Positions 30,291 to 42,829 of a stretch of DNA of 64,000 nucleotides are shown here, in pieces. The position numbers and the translations under genes are program-made. The stretch comes from Cavia porcellus (taxonomy: Eukaryota; Chordata; Mammalia; Rodentia; Caviidae): the NCBI RefSeq assembly GCF_034190915.1, contig NW_026947491.1:20586101-20650100 (forward strand), written 5' to 3'. A model generated the notes under the pieces. That model saw only the letters and a list, made by a program, of their open reading frames with translations, had not been told where the DNA came from and did not search any database. The stretch's first letter is position 1. The number at the start of each line of letters is the position of its first letter.

Positions 30291-31175
30291 TGAAGCAGCC
30301 TGAGGATGGTCAGGAGTGGCCTGCTGATAGGATGCGGGATGGAAGCCGGGAGGGAGAGATTGCAGAGCAACCTCAGGACACACTGAGGATGACATGTATG
30401 CTCCGTGCTTTGGGTGTTTGTGGCTTTTCAAGAGTCCTTGTGTGTTAATATTTCTCAGGTGCACACATTTTAGATGGTCAGGTTATGCCTTATATCAGAT
30501 GAAGCTTTTACAGATAAACAACAGGTAAGAACAGAAGAAAAGTGAAAGAGATAACAGTCAACAATGAGATCTTCTAACAGGTACCAACTGTGCCACCACT
30601 CAGTTTCCTCTCAGCAAGCAGTGGAATGCAGCAAAGTCACACAAGTTCTTATCACAGGGAGAGCAGATGTAAACCTCAGCAGCTGTGTCCCTCTCTGTCC
30701 AGGATCCAGATCAAGAAGCTCTCCACATACCAAGAGAGTGTATAGCTAGACAATAGGCATAAACTATAACATGGGATTCAGTATAGATAATACAACATTT
30801 TGTGACACTTTTGTTCCTTTACATGATGCAAATTATGTGAAATCAATTAAAATCCATGATCTGTGTACATGAACAAAAGTAAACAGAGCTCAGTTGATAC
30901 ACACAAAACACAACACTCACAAAACTGCATTCATAATTATGTTCAGTGCTACCATGTTTACCAAATGTCATCAGTATGCTAACACATGTGTTAGTGTGTG
31001 ATTCCTTGTTTGAGATATCCACCCCTAGAGCTGTCTATACAGCAGGAGGCCATGCAAAAGGCTTCCCTGTGCTGACGAAAACCAGCCCAGGAATGACCCT
31101 GCATCTGTGCAGAGAAGCCCAGCCCTGGTGTCCACCTGTTCCCACTCAGTGTTCACAGCTGAGCACAGACAGTTC
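30291..31175 (+). repeat. Beta block, copy 2, between V4 and V5
   Basis: Paralogue of 15,321-16,440 without the two ID SINEs. The octamer position before V5 reads 'atgcaaaa' (near 31,051), one base off. No gene is seen. Confidence 0.65.
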
Positions 31176-31178
31176 ACC

Positions 31179-31670
31179 ATAGAGTTCATAGTAAGCTGGG
31201 ATTTGCTCTTGCTGTTTTAAAAGATAGTTCATAAAAAACAAGAAATATTTAGTGTGTGAGTGGACATGAATGGGATAAAAAAATGGATGTCTCTCATTTC
31301 TTCAGCATGATGTCTGTATTTGCAGATGTCCTGTGTGAGGAGCAGCTGGTGGAATCCAGTGGAGGCTTACTGCTGCCTGATGAGTCTCTGAGACCCTCTT
31401 GCAGGGCCTCGAGATTCACCTTCACTAGCTATGGCCTGAAATGGATCGCCAGGCTCCACGGAGGGGGCTGGAGTGGCTCACAAACATTAGGTATGATGAT
31501 GGTAGCGCATATTACACAGACTCTGTGAAGGGCTGGTTTACCATATCTAGGGACAACAGCAAGAATACACTGTACCTGAAGATGAGCATCCTGAGAGCCG
31601 TGGACATGGTCGTGTATAACTGTGCAAGAGTAACAATGAAGGAATATTAGTATGAGCCGAAACACAAACT
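31179..31670 (+). pseudogene. IGHV: V5: clan III IGHV pseudogene, nearly intact V exon
   Basis: The leader position reads ATAGAGTTC (start lost) and its donor is 'aaaagatag' (GT to AT). The acceptor (ttgcag) is good and the V exon starts at 31,326. FR1 ([10 protein letters not shown]) keeps Cys23. A single missing base in FR2 near 31,446 ('tggatcgccag' for 'tggrtccgccag') shifts the frame. From there the second frame reads [11 protein letters not shown], then CDR2 and a complete FR3 ([20 protein letters not shown]...) to VYNCAR, with Tyr to Asn before the second Cys. It is the least damaged clan III copy apart from its leader. Paralogue of V2. Confidence 0.94.
31632..31670 (+). other. V5 recombination signal, degraded
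   Basis: Heptamer 'aacaatg' (two mismatches including position 1), 23-base spacer, nonamer 'acacaaact'. Spacing is kept but cleavage is unlikely. Confidence 0.8.
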
Positions 31671-32345
31671 TCCCTACATAGGCACACTGGACCAGCAGGA
31701 ATCGTGAAAGACACATTGCTCGGAATCTTCCCAAGAACACATCTAAATACTGTGCAATAAAAGAAAATAACAAAGGCTGAGCAGAAGAAGACAAGGAGAT
31801 GGCTCTCATGCAGCAAGGAAGCGGTCCAAGGTAACAAGGGTGAGTGGTGAGAACAAGGGTGGGGAGGGAAATAGGTAGAATGATGTTTTCTTGTGTATCA
31901 GAACCAAATACCCTATATTACTGTAATCATTACATGGCATAACATGAGCTCTATATCATTAACATCCACACGAATGAAACATGGGATAGGGAAATTGGAG
32001 GAGGGGGTTGGAAATGAGGGGACAGAATGGGATTTAAAAGACGAAGCCAAGCCATAGTGTACGCACCTAACCACTCCCCAGGATGACTGTTGAGTGCATG
32101 AGCTGCAAACATAATCCAATAAAATTAAAATATAAAGAAAATGAGATGAAATGTGGATTTATGTCAGGATCTGGGGTCTGAATGTAATATTTGTCACTGA
32201 TCCTACAAATTCACACGTCCATTCTCACCTCAAAGTCAGAGCCTAGTGATTTATGTTTGAATAGAACTTATTCTCAGCTGTGCAGAATTCACATTGTAGT
32301 GGGTTAGAATGACTTCTGGGTTCATCTGGCCCAGATCCTGATGCA
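31671..32345 (+). repeat. Beta block, copy 2, after V5
   Basis: Paralogue of 16,946-17,597. It starts with a decayed CTCF-like 'ccagcagga' near 31,692. Otherwise non-coding. Confidence 0.6.
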
Positions 32346-32424
32346 GCTCAGAGAACCTGGTAACTTTCTGGATGTAAGTTGGATTCACAGTGAGGAGCAA
32401 TCAGTGTGAGCCCAGCCACAACCC
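32346..32424 (+). pseudogene. IGHV: Orphan 23-RSS, second copy
   Basis: Heptamer 'cacagtg' (32,386-32,392), a 23-base spacer ending 'cagtgtgagcccag', nonamer 'ccacaaccc' (32,416-32,424). No V exon is upstream. It is the paralogue of 17,598-17,681, so the loss of the V exon predates the 15-kb duplication. Confidence 0.65.
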
Positions 32425-33040
32425 TCAGCTCTACAAGGATCAAAAGCCACGGAACCTAATCCTCACAGCCCCTGGATGTCCAGTCCCTTCAGAGGGAGCT
32501 AAGGAGCACTCAGCATAACCAAGTTGCCCAGAAGCCTTCCCTTCCAGATCACAGCACTGGAGCATCTGCATGGAGACTCTAGAGGGATTTTAGCTGCTGA
32601 GACCCCAGGTCCTTGTCACTCTTCATCCTCCTGTGACCCACTTCCCTCTATGGAAGTGGAATAATAATAGTTCCTGTGTGTCTTTCATTACATGTGCTAC
32701 ATGGGTGTTAGGTTCATAGTATTTTATAATGGTAAATCTTTTAATCATTTGCAAAATTGTTGAACTAATTTATGTATCAACAATGTCCTCAATAGAAAGG
32801 TAAGAAAGTCACTATTTGTTTGTATATGCTAATAAACAGTGCAACAATCAGTGTAAAGTCATTATAAATCAGTTTTGTAATGTCAAAGGACACTAGCCAT
32901 GCTCAGCTGTCCCTGTCCATTCTGGCACAGCCCACTCCCTGACCCAATTGGAGAAATACAGATCCATTTCTGTCTTTATACATTTGCCATTTCTAGAAAA
33001 TTTCCGTAGGATTCTTAAAATGGAGTGGTTTTATCAAAAT
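32425..33040 (+). repeat. Beta block, copy 2, continuing
   Basis: Paralogue of 17,682-18,290. Non-coding, nothing else recognised. Confidence 0.55.
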
Positions 33041-33690
33041 TCAATGCTTAATAGAATAATTTCAATTACTTGCATTTTGTGCCAGTTTTTGTGAGTAGGA
33101 TACAAGTTACAGTCAATGCAAAAACCACTATGGATGTGTAAATATTACAGTGCTTGAGCATGGTGGAGAAAGTGAGACATTTCATAGCTCATCTACTAGT
33201 TTACTATCTTTTTGAATTAACACAGTGAATTTCTCATATGATTTTAGCACTGGGTAATTAATCAGGAGTTCTCAAATTGTGAGTATGCTCAAAACTTGCA
33301 AGCTGAATTTACTATAAAAACTCTTCATGGTAAATCTTAGAAAATGTTAAGAAGTCTATTAATTAATGATGTACAATTAAATAATTTATGCTTACACATG
33401 GAATATTCCTCACACATAAAGAAAATAAAATTCATATTTTTATGACTGTGTGAATGTTCATTGAAACACATACTCAAAGATGCAAACAGTCCCTCCTGTG
33501 TGACTCTAAAGACGTATAATATCCACATTTTATGTCACTACATCCAGGCCATAGTGTCAAAAAGTGCAAGGATTATGAGGACATGAATTACGTGGGGAAA
33601 AAATGAGAACTATCATAATATTTCTAACAGTGGTGAACTTACAAAGCAAGTATTGTTATGACAGACTAACAAATAGTTTAATATTGAAAA
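33040..33690 (+). mobile_element. Old L1 relic, sense (duplicate of 18,290-18,960)
   Basis: Same decayed ORF2 3' sequence with its own later substitutions and indels. Confidence 0.55.
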
Positions 33691-35130
33691 TTCCATTCAA
33701 CTGTGTACTTAAATTTTGATCTCACTGTATGTGAGTAAAATTCCCACAAACTGCCAATGTAAAAAACAAACCAAAAGGTCTAGTGAACAAGCAAACAGTC
33801 CAGAAACCAAATTTAGTGTTCAAAGCTTACTGTAAAGTTTTAGTGATATACCAATGTGGAAACCACACATAGGTGCATGAAAAAGAAATGTCCTGCACAA
33901 ATGCACAAAAGATGCAACACAGCTCATATGACATAAAAGCAGAGCAATAGAAAGTAAACATTGTAACTTGGTGATTTCCTAGAGTGGCCAAGCTACAAAT
34001 GACACAGGTTTATTAGTGGAAACACTGAGGTCACATAAAGTGATAAGGAGAGCAGCATAAACAGAGAGAAGCAGAGGCTGTTGAACAAGAAAACAGAGAA
34101 ATGATCCAAAATGGATTTAGAATCTGCCACTTCCACCACAAAAGGAGAGTGGGGAATTGAAAGCTTAACAGTGTCACCCATGGAGGACCTGATCTCAAGT
34201 CTCATTTGTCAGTGTCTCCTCAAGTGTCAGTCACAAATATTTTGCAGCAACCTCTGTCAGTCAGCACACATAAGGGAGATTCCTGTGTGTCTAGTGACAG
34301 TATATGCAGCGGGTGAAGACTGCCTTAGGTATGGTGAGCCCCAATACAACTCCCTGCAGGCATTCACATGAGCAGCATTGGGGTGCACAGGACAGCTGAG
34401 AACAACTGAAGTATTTTCTTTCCTCTACATTGTCTGCTCTGCCAGGACATTAGAGGATGTAGGAAATCTCTCTAAGCCTACGTTGTTGTGTGTTCACAGA
34501 GGAAGCCTTTTTGTTTTTTAACATATAGCTCTTTTAATCTTTTCCAAAAGATGCACTTCATGCTTTTCAGTGAATTCTTATTTACTGTCAGGTGACTACA
34601 CAGTGTAACTCATTGTAAGTTTACAAATACCTGATGGTTACTCATCCCTTGCTAAAGGCACATCCACATTCACCATCAGGCACAACTCCTCCCCATCCAA
34701 TCCTGGTTTATGCAAAGCCCTTTGATCCGAATGTTTATGAAGCATTTTCTATGTGGATGTGTTTGTCCATGCATTGCTGTAGATCCTTTACCTTCCCTGA
34801 AAACCTGACAGAGAAAACTGAGCACCACTACTGAAGATTTTCATCTGTTGACTCAGGGGTACATTCGCAAACACTGTCTGCTTCCTGCCTTCTTCCCTGA
34901 GGCCGCCTCATCCTTGGCCTGCTTTTTATCAAGGAGACTGTTTGGCCCAGTCCATCTGCTCCTGGCCACACTGCACAGTGTTCATGGTCAACACTGGGTA
35001 AAAACTATGCCAACACTCCCTCCAATAGCACATGCATAGGGGCGGACTGCTGTCTTTTTATGTTTACTCAAAGTGTAAGAAGACTTAAATTCATCACATA
35101 TGTTGATAATACAAGAAAATAATAAGATAA
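33691..35130 (+). repeat. Beta block, copy 2, 3' part
   Basis: Paralogue of 18,961-20,420. Near 34,333 the string 'ccccaatacaactccctgca' resembles the nonamer and tail found after V genes. The CTCF-like motif has decayed here. No gene is seen. Confidence 0.6.
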
Positions 35131-37760
35131 AGCATTTCAAGAACCATAAATAGAACCTTCCTGAATTTGTGAATCTGCAGATGCTCTTTTGGTCTGGTTC
35201 AAGGACCAACTACATGCAGAGAGGACCTGAGCTTTCAGAGGGACATGTGTGAAAGTGTTCTCCCCATGATGGCACTATGAGATCCACATTAACACCCCAT
35301 GGTCTGGTGATCCCTGCTGACCATGTCTACAGTTGTGCTGTTGATATAAGACTAGGTGTGATGAATACAACAGCAGCAGCATCTTTTCTGTCCCACTAGG
35401 AAATCAGATGGGGCCATGTATGTCTACTGGTGAGGATCCTCCCAGTGCCTCACTGGGCAGATCTACAGGACTCAGGCCCTGAGCAGGATGTGTAGGTATT
35501 AATACTTTCTCAATTTTCCACTTTGCCTTAGAGTCATTGTGAAGGTCTTGCCTCAAAGAACATATTACCACTTGTAAATGTTAGATCCATAAGTTCTTAT
35601 AATTGTAATGGAAGGGCACAGAATCACTGAATACATCAATGTAGCTCATAGATTTCTCCCATGCAGATCTGAAGAATCTAGGGTGTGTTGATGCCTACAG
35701 TGCCCTGGATTAGCCCCTGTCTACAGATTTATTCTGCAGGGAGAGGAACCATTAAAATGTTTCCTGTAATGTGGAGATCTTCCAGAAACACAATCAAGGT
35801 CATATGTAAGGTGGTATAGCAGGGTATGACCCATGCTTATGTCTGTTGGAGAGCAAACTGAGTAACTCATTACTATCAGGTCATTTGCTTAGGCGAAACA
35901 CTCTCCTCCGCAATGTGACTAGCATTCTCTTTTGGGTAGAGGAGTCAAATGGACACATAGGTCAGTGTGCTAGAAAATCATTAACCAGTGATTTCAAGGA
36001 AAACCACTAAGGACACAGGACTCCAGGTGTGAAGCTCAGGAAAGGGGCCAACATGGATGTCAGAGCTGCAGGTGTTACACAGAGAGTCCCAGACTGACCA
36101 CAGAGGACCGTTGCAGGTGAGCAACCCTTAGAGTTACACTTGAGAAAGGCTCCTGGGTTTTCACTCCACTCATATTCCCAGGCTCACTCCAGATGTGTGC
36201 CCCAATGCAGCACACACACTTCTACTTATCAAGATATGGGGTGGCTTCCTCACCCTTTGTGTAATTCCCCAAAAGAAATCAATTGAGATTTCCTATGGTG
36301 ACAGAGCAAATATCCTAGGTGGATCTTGTACAGAAGGTTGTAGACTCAAGACACAACCCTAATTATGTTTTCTGATCTCTACACTGGTTGTGGCAATGAT
36401 ATTTCATGCAATCCTCAAGTTTCTGTCCAAGGAAAGAGGAAAGACTTGCATGAGAATTTGGTGCAATAAGGCAGTCAGCGAACAGTATACTTTTGTCTAG
36501 GAGTTATGTGCATCTTAATTGTGGGTGTTTTTTTCCTCAAAATTGTTGAATGAGGTGAGCTTTGTCAGTTTGCAAGCAAGGAATTCATTAAATCAACCCC
36601 AAATCTCCGTCCATAGAGAATATTATCATCATCAGGTTCGCCCTTTGTCTAGAAGATATTAAAATTGGACTACAAATATGGAATAAAGTAATTAAGAAAA
36701 TAAGGAACTCATTGTGGTCTGAAACTACTTTCTAAGGATGGGTAGAAATGAAAAATTGGGTCACAAAGCAGGAATATAGGTAAATACTCATATTTCCAGA
36801 AAACAGAATTCTTAAAGAATACAATCACAAGATCAAGAGTAAGGTAAACTTCTAATAAAATCAATTCTCAAAAAACAAAGCAAAGGAATGTATATTTTTC
36901 ATCAGACATGGTATCACAACCCTGTAATCCTGACGCAAGATCACTCTACGTTTGAGGCCCCCTTTTCCATATAGTGAGTTAAAGGTCAACCTCATGTCCT
37001 GAACTATGAAATGACACTGTCTTTCAGAAAAACATCCAAAAAGAATGTGGATGCAATATGATTACCAAGTGCTCAGGTTTAATTTTAGATACATTTCTAT
37101 TGTGCACATGGAATCCATAATATATAGTTGTTTAAATCAGAAGATTAACATAAATTAAATATTTGTAATAAAGAAATACAACCGAGAGTACAAAAGGAGA
37201 AGATGAATCTAGATAGGCAACAACCACCTAGATGCTGGACCATGTCATTTGGGGTGAAGATACCTAAAGCAGATGGCTTCCTTCTCTTCCCAGATGATTA
37301 GAAACTTCTCTGTGAGATAAGCACAGAAATCATATCCTTATTTTCAATTCCAGCTGGCTCTGCTCAGGTGAGACTTGGATCACAGTATGCCTTAGAGCTG
37401 CAAGCAGGTAGACCTCTCCTGAAAATGACAGTGAAGGAAACTCTTAAGAAGCATGGATGGAACCAAAGGAGAGAACAGCTAGACACAGAGGGAGTTGTGA
37501 CCAGTTTGGTCCTGTGAACCAGCACCAGAACCTGGAAAGAAAGATGGTAATACCAGGGTACAGATAGGAAAAAGCATCAGGAGTAATCCATTGCTGTGAT
37601 GAAGAAAGTGGGGTGGGTCATCATTACCCTGCTTCCACCACTCCTCTAAATTTATCTTTCCACTTGTCACAGACTCAAACCCAGGCAGACTTCAGAAGAA
37701 GAGATAGGAGCAGACATAGCCTGGACTTGACGTCTCCTTAATATAGGAAGTGTGCACCAT
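35130..37760 (+). repeat. Pre-V block, copy 3 (upstream of V6)
   Basis: The most complete pre-V copy. It keeps both the part near 20.4-21.1 kb and the 1.3 kb missing from copy 2. Non-coding. Confidence 0.7.
36900..37060 (+). mobile_element. B1-like SINE relic in pre-V copy 3
   Basis: 'tcagacatggtatcacaacc' and 'ctgtaatcctgacgcaagat' show the decayed B1 body. Counterpart of 10,214, 21,325 and 55,992. Confidence 0.65.
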
Positions 37761-37762
37761 AT

Positions 37763-37770
37763 ATGCAAAT
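37763..37770 (+). promoter_or_regulatory. Immunoglobulin octamer of V6
   Basis: A perfect 'atgcaaat' about 110 bases before the leader ATG, as in V3 and V8. Confidence 0.9.
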
Positions 37771-37879
37771 ATCTGTTCCAGCATTAGACTGAAAATCTTC
37801 CATGGGACATGGGAGCTCACAGCTCCATCCCCAGACAAGGCTGAGGTCTCCCAGCAATGCAGCAGTGAGGTATAGAATA

Positions 37880-38394
37880 TGAGACTGCTGGATCTTATCC
37901 TGTGCCTTTTGACAGCTCTCCATGGTGACTGCCCTCTGTGTCAGACATGGACGATGAATGTCCTCAGTGTCTGACATGCATCCTTGGAAATATTACCAAA
38001 GCACATAACTAACTGATTTTTATGGTTCCCAGGTGTCCTGTCCTAGGTTTAGCTGCAGGAGATGAAACCCGGCAGGTTGGACCCGTCCTGGTGTAACCCT
38101 CTCAAACCCTGTCCCTCACCTGATCAGTCTCTGGATTCTCCATCACAACCAGTGCTTAAAGGTGGAACTGTATCTGTCAGATTCCAGGAAAGAGCCTGCA
38201 GTGGATGGTGTACAGATGGTACCATTTTGACACTAACTACAACCCATCCCTTAAGAGTCGATCTCCATCTCCAGAGACACAAAGGAAGAATCCTTTCTTT
38301 CTGCAGCTGAACTCGGTCACCGCTGAAGACACAGCCACCTATTACTGTGCAAGATCACAGTTATTTCATCCAAATGTGAGCCGAGACATAAACC
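37880..38394 (+). pseudogene. IGHV: V6: clan II IGHV pseudogene
   Basis: Leader exon 37,880-37,924 is open (MRLLDLILCLLTALH) with donor catg|gtgact. The acceptor (ttcccag) is good and the V exon starts at 38,033. FR1 has a TAG where Gln is usual ('tcctaggtttagctgcagg') and extra bases before 'aaaccctgtccctcacc'. The first Cys is TGA, the same change as in V3. CDR1 and FR2 are reshaped by indels. The V end is good: [16 protein letters not shown] is readable at about 38,310-38,355. No transcript could give a V domain. Confidence 0.95.
38356..38394 (+). other. V6 recombination signal (23-RSS)
   Basis: Heptamer 'cacagtt' (last base off), 23-base spacer, nonamer 'acataaacc'. The CTCF-like motif that follows V3 and V8 is destroyed here. 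Confidence 0.9.
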
Positions 38395-38589
38395 ACCATG
38401 CAGGGAAAATCAGGACAAACAGAGAGGGCTGTACACACTACTGTAGGGATGAAATTCTCAGCCCTGTGGTAACAGCCTAGAGGGTTTTTTCAGTAGTCAA
38501 GTGAAACCGATTTTAGAGAGCTTCTGTGTCGCTGATCCTACAGTGTTATGTTTCCATGGAATTAGGCTTTCATTTTTCCCCATCTATTT

Positions 38590-40245
38590 CATTATTGATT
38601 ACAAAATGCATTTTCAGTGAAGCTCTTGTTCACAGTGCAAATGATTACACTGTCAGTAGTTTTTAGGTGTAGAAATATTTAACCATGAAAATTATTTCTG
38701 TGTTGAGAGCAAGTCTGGTTTCCACATGCATGGCATCACAGGGCACTTTCCAATTCTATGCTTGCAGAGACTTTTACTCTGAAGAGCTGGACATCACTGT
38801 GTGTTGACCTGAGTATTCACCTGTTACTGGAACTGTTCATTTCCCCACACTTGCCGATGTAGTGTGTTGCCTTGGAGAGCTGTGGTAGACTCCACTATAA
38901 GGGGGCCTCTCTTGGCATCTCATTGGTAGAGACAGACCATCATGCTGTCACACATCCTGCAGTCATAGGGCACTGCCCCAGAAGTGTTTAGTAGGATCTG
39001 CACTCAGTGGCAGTGAGTCACAGAAACTCATGGAATGTCTTAAAGATCATGTTTGTGTTAGAAAGTGTATCTGCTATAGTTATATTGCCCTCTATAACAC
39101 TTGGACATCTCTGCTAGCTGCTGTCAGCATGTCTGGAAACACTGCTGTCTTTATCTGCCAGTTTACATGGAAACCTGACCATGGATCCATGAAAGAACAA
39201 GGCACCCGCAGCAGAGTCAGGACCAGAGAAGAGCCCTCAGCCTGACCACAGAGGAACCTGGACTCAGCTCTGTCTGCGTTCCCCTGACTCCAGGAGGACA
39301 CAGCTTTGGCAGTCCTGGACTCTGACTCCTGCCAAGTATGGGATCATTTAGAGGGAACTTTGTGATCACAGGGATTTGTTATATGGGAAAACATCACTGG
39401 AAGATTCACTAAGATCACAGTGGCCATATCTCCACAGGTTCAGATGTGTAAGCATTCATTTATTCATAGTTTCAAAATTTTGAACAAACTTGAATATCAT
39501 GGAAGAAATCTTAGCAATGATTGTACATAATTACCCATCCTTTTATTATCTGTCCATTAATCTGTGTGTGTTTGTACTGATGTTCACCATTCTATGCATC
39601 TATTCTCTGTCATATTTCTATTTACCCACCAATTCAATGCAATCACCTTTTATTTGCATATCTATTATACATTTATTATTTATACATGTTCTTGTTGTCT
39701 GTTTCATTTTGTGTCTTGTAATTATCTGTCCCTCATCTATGTATCACCCCAACTTTAACTACTGTTTATATGCTGCCCATTCACATCTTAACTATTTCAT
39801 CATCTTTAACCTGCCTATCATAGATGGATATATTATCTGCTTATCTTAAGTGCATTTTTAATATAGGCCATATAAAAATCTGTTGATGTCATTGTAAAGA
39901 CTGATAAATTGTGAAGTTTGTCAAAGAGGCTGAGAACAAGATATAACTCAGGAGACAAATTTCCCATGATATAATTCTTCATGTAAATCAACCAACATCA
40001 CTGAACTGGAGCAAAATATATTAGCTTAACAATTAAGCTTCCACTTAAGATAAATCTAGAAGTCCCTGTCCTAAGTATTTTCTATATCAGAATAAAGTTT
40101 GTGGTTCACTGTGCAATCAGCTATTGCAACACAGTTAATATAATGTGTGTATTGAAAACTAGAATGAGCACATATGACTTTTAAATGTGTTGCAGAAAGC
40201 ATCCACAGATTGACTAAAAGCTTTCCATAAAAGCCATATGTCTTC
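38590..40245 (+). repeat. V-downstream block A, copy 4
   Basis: Same order of landmarks as the other copies (38,790 'ctggacatcactgtgtgttg', 39,105 'ggacatctctgctagctg'). It passes into a beta continuation near 40,246. AT-rich open frames at 39,490-39,849 are not conserved. Confidence 0.75.
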
Positions 40246-40976
40246 TTGCACATGCTGCAGGAGGGAGGACCTGGCCTAGTGAAGCCCTCATAGTTTCTGC
40301 TCCTCACTGGGCCCTGTCTATTTACTCCCTCACTAGTGATGTCTCTGTGGGATGGATCCATATGCACAGAGAGAAGGAGACTAAACAGAGGGATGGGATG
40401 ATGTGAGCTGAGGCCCAGCTGATAGCTCATCAGGGATTCGCCAAGTTAACATCACCTAAGACCACAAAGGGTTGCTGGGGACAAAAAAAGAAAGCAGTAG
40501 AGGAGCAGAGGGCACTGGGGATGCACAGAGAACCAGGAAGTGTCAATCAAACAGATGCAGAGAATGAAGTGGGGAGCTGGCTTCCTGTCAGCATGTGGGG
40601 TTTATCTTCTGACTTAGCATTATGTGAACCAAGCAGACCACAATGTGCATCCCCTCCAGGTCACATAGGAGGATTCTACATTCCAAACTGTGAAGAATGT
40701 AAGGGTTTTGCTGATGGTCAGTTACAGCACAGACATATATAAATATGTTATATGTTAATTTATTATTCATCTTCATCTGAAAATATTTGGAAGAGAAACT
40801 AGGATTTTTACACTGTAAAGAATTATGGTTTTAAGGACTTAAGTGCTTAAGAATATCCAGTCATGATGACCATCAGCATATGACCAATTCATTTGCTAAT
40901 ATCTGCAGGGAAATATTGTCTGATGGAGGGCTAAATATTTCAGTTTAGAAAAATGTACCATACAAAAAGACACAGG
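40246..40976 (+). repeat. Beta block, copy 3, 5' part
   Basis: Matches 12,691-13,410 and stops abruptly at 40,976 ('aaaaagacacagga') where the L1 starts. The rest of this beta unit is only partly recognisable on the far side. Confidence 0.7.
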
Positions 40977-41480
40977 AGTGGCTGGGATAAGTCTGTGTGC
41001 CATCTGGGGCCCCAGGAAGACTTAGGAACATCTCTTCCAAAGCTCAAGGTCCCGCCCAGAGCCCCACCACACTGGGTTGCACTTGTCAGGTTTAATTCCT
41101 TCCCAGGACATGCACAGTTACCTCCCAAACTATGAAACAGCTAGCTGGGGTAAGTCTGTGCACCATCTGCAGCCACAGGGAGAGTTTAAGAACATCTCTT
41201 CCAGAGCTTAAGGACCCACCAGGAGCCTAGCCACACTGGGCTGCTCTTGGCTTGTTTCAGGCTTGCCCAGGACACACCCAGTGACCTTCTCCCAAACCAG
41301 GAACCTCAGTGGTGGTGGAGTAAGTTTGTGCAACCCTGAGCCCTGAGAGACTTTAAGATCATCTCTTCCTGAGCTCAAGGACCCATCCAGAGCCCAGGCA
41401 CACTAGATTAGCCTTGGGAGGTTTTGTGGATGAACTATATTATGCCTAGTGACCTTCTTCAATTACAGGATTTGAGAGTA
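40977..41480 (+). repeat. L1 5' UTR tandem monomers (about 165-170 bp x 3)
   Basis: Three units start alike near 40,980 ('ggctgggataagtctgtg'), 41,145 ('gctggggtaagtctgtgc') and 41,316 ('ggtggagtaagtttgtgc'). Each continues through 'aacatctcttcc' or 'gatcatctcttcc' and 'agcccaggcacac'-like parts. Monomeric promoters of this kind are known from mouse and rat L1. Confidence 0.8.
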
Positions 41481-41719
41481 GGTGAAGTGAGTTCCAGGGC
41501 ATTGGTCTTCATCCAAAAAGAGCTTCAACCCATCATTCACAGTGCTTAGGTGCTGGTCTAGCTATGTGAAACACTGTAGGTGGCATGAGATGGCCTGAGG
41601 GCCTAACTGGACCAGGCTCAGCAATTTCCTTTCACTCCCAGGAGCCTAGGGCACAGGAGACGATCTCCAACACTTCCAAAGCAAAACTAGGCACAACACT
41701 TGAAGCATAGAAACATAGG

Positions 41720-42745
41720 AAAATGACAAAGTGAAAGACCAAAATGCAATCTCAAATCGACAGTCCATCCCAAGAAACCTTAGGAGCTATGTACATAGAA
41801 GAATAGGCCACACACCTGAAATATCTGAAATAATAGCAATTGAAGTAAAGAAGCGACTCCAGAAAGCTTTAAAGGAATTCAAACTAAAAAAATCTCCAAG
41901 GTAAAAAAGAAGAAATGATAAAAGTAATGAAAGAGATGCTGAACATACCTAAAGAAGACACAGTTAAAAATTTGGAGGAACTAAACAAAAGCGTAGAATC
42001 CTTGGATGAGCAATATAAGAAAAAAACACAATACATACAGCAGTTGCAAAGAGATATACAGGAAATAAAAAATGTCATTGAAAGTAGCAAAAACTGCCTC
42101 AATGAAAGTGAACATAGAATTTCAAACCTCAAAGAAAGGATTGCAGCTAGTGAACAGGAAAGGAAAGATCTTTTAAAAACCACAATGAATCAGGAAATAA
42201 CAATTCAACAGCTGCAAGGCAATGCAAAGTAAAACAACATATGACTGATAGGGATAAATGCAAAAGAAGGGGAAAACATAAAAGATGTCAAGAGGATATT
42301 TAGAGATGTAATAGCTGAAAATTTCCCAAACATGAGAACAGAAACCGACATGAGGATCAGTGAAGCATAGAGAACTCCAAATAGTAATGACGAAAATAAA
42401 ACTACACCCAGAAATATAATAATCGCCATCCCAGAAACCCAACAAAAGGATAGAATATTACAACCCGTCAGAGAGAAAAGACAGATTACCTATAAAGGAA
42501 AACTTATCAGAATCACAGCGGACTTCTCAGCACAAACAATTAAAGTCAAGAAGAGTATGGAGTGAAGTATTTTAGATGCTAAAGGAAAATGATTTCCAAC
42601 CTAGGCTGATGCACCCTGCAAAACTGTACTTCAAAATTGATGGAGAAATAAGATACTTTCATGACAAAGAACAGCTGAAGAACTTCATGATCACCAGCCA
42701 ACCCTGCAAAGAATACTGTAAGACAGTTTAGATACACTTAGAAAA
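41720..42745 (+). pseudogene. L1 ORF1 region, broken
   Basis: An open piece at 41,915-42,232 encodes a charged coiled coil (EELNKSVESLDEQYKKKTQ... and ISNLKERIAASEQERKDLL), the trimerisation region of ORF1p. Downstream, in changing frames, come REKRQITYKGKLIRI, ADFSAQ and finally EIRYFHDKEQLKNFM near 42,640-42,690, which match the ORF1p C-terminal RNA-binding domain. Several stops interrupt it. Confidence 0.85.
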
Positions 42746-42829
42746 AAAACCACTAAACAAAGCAGACAATTAAACAGAGCTGAAAGATAAATATGCAACA
42801 GCAGAAAGATAACATGTTAACAATAAACT

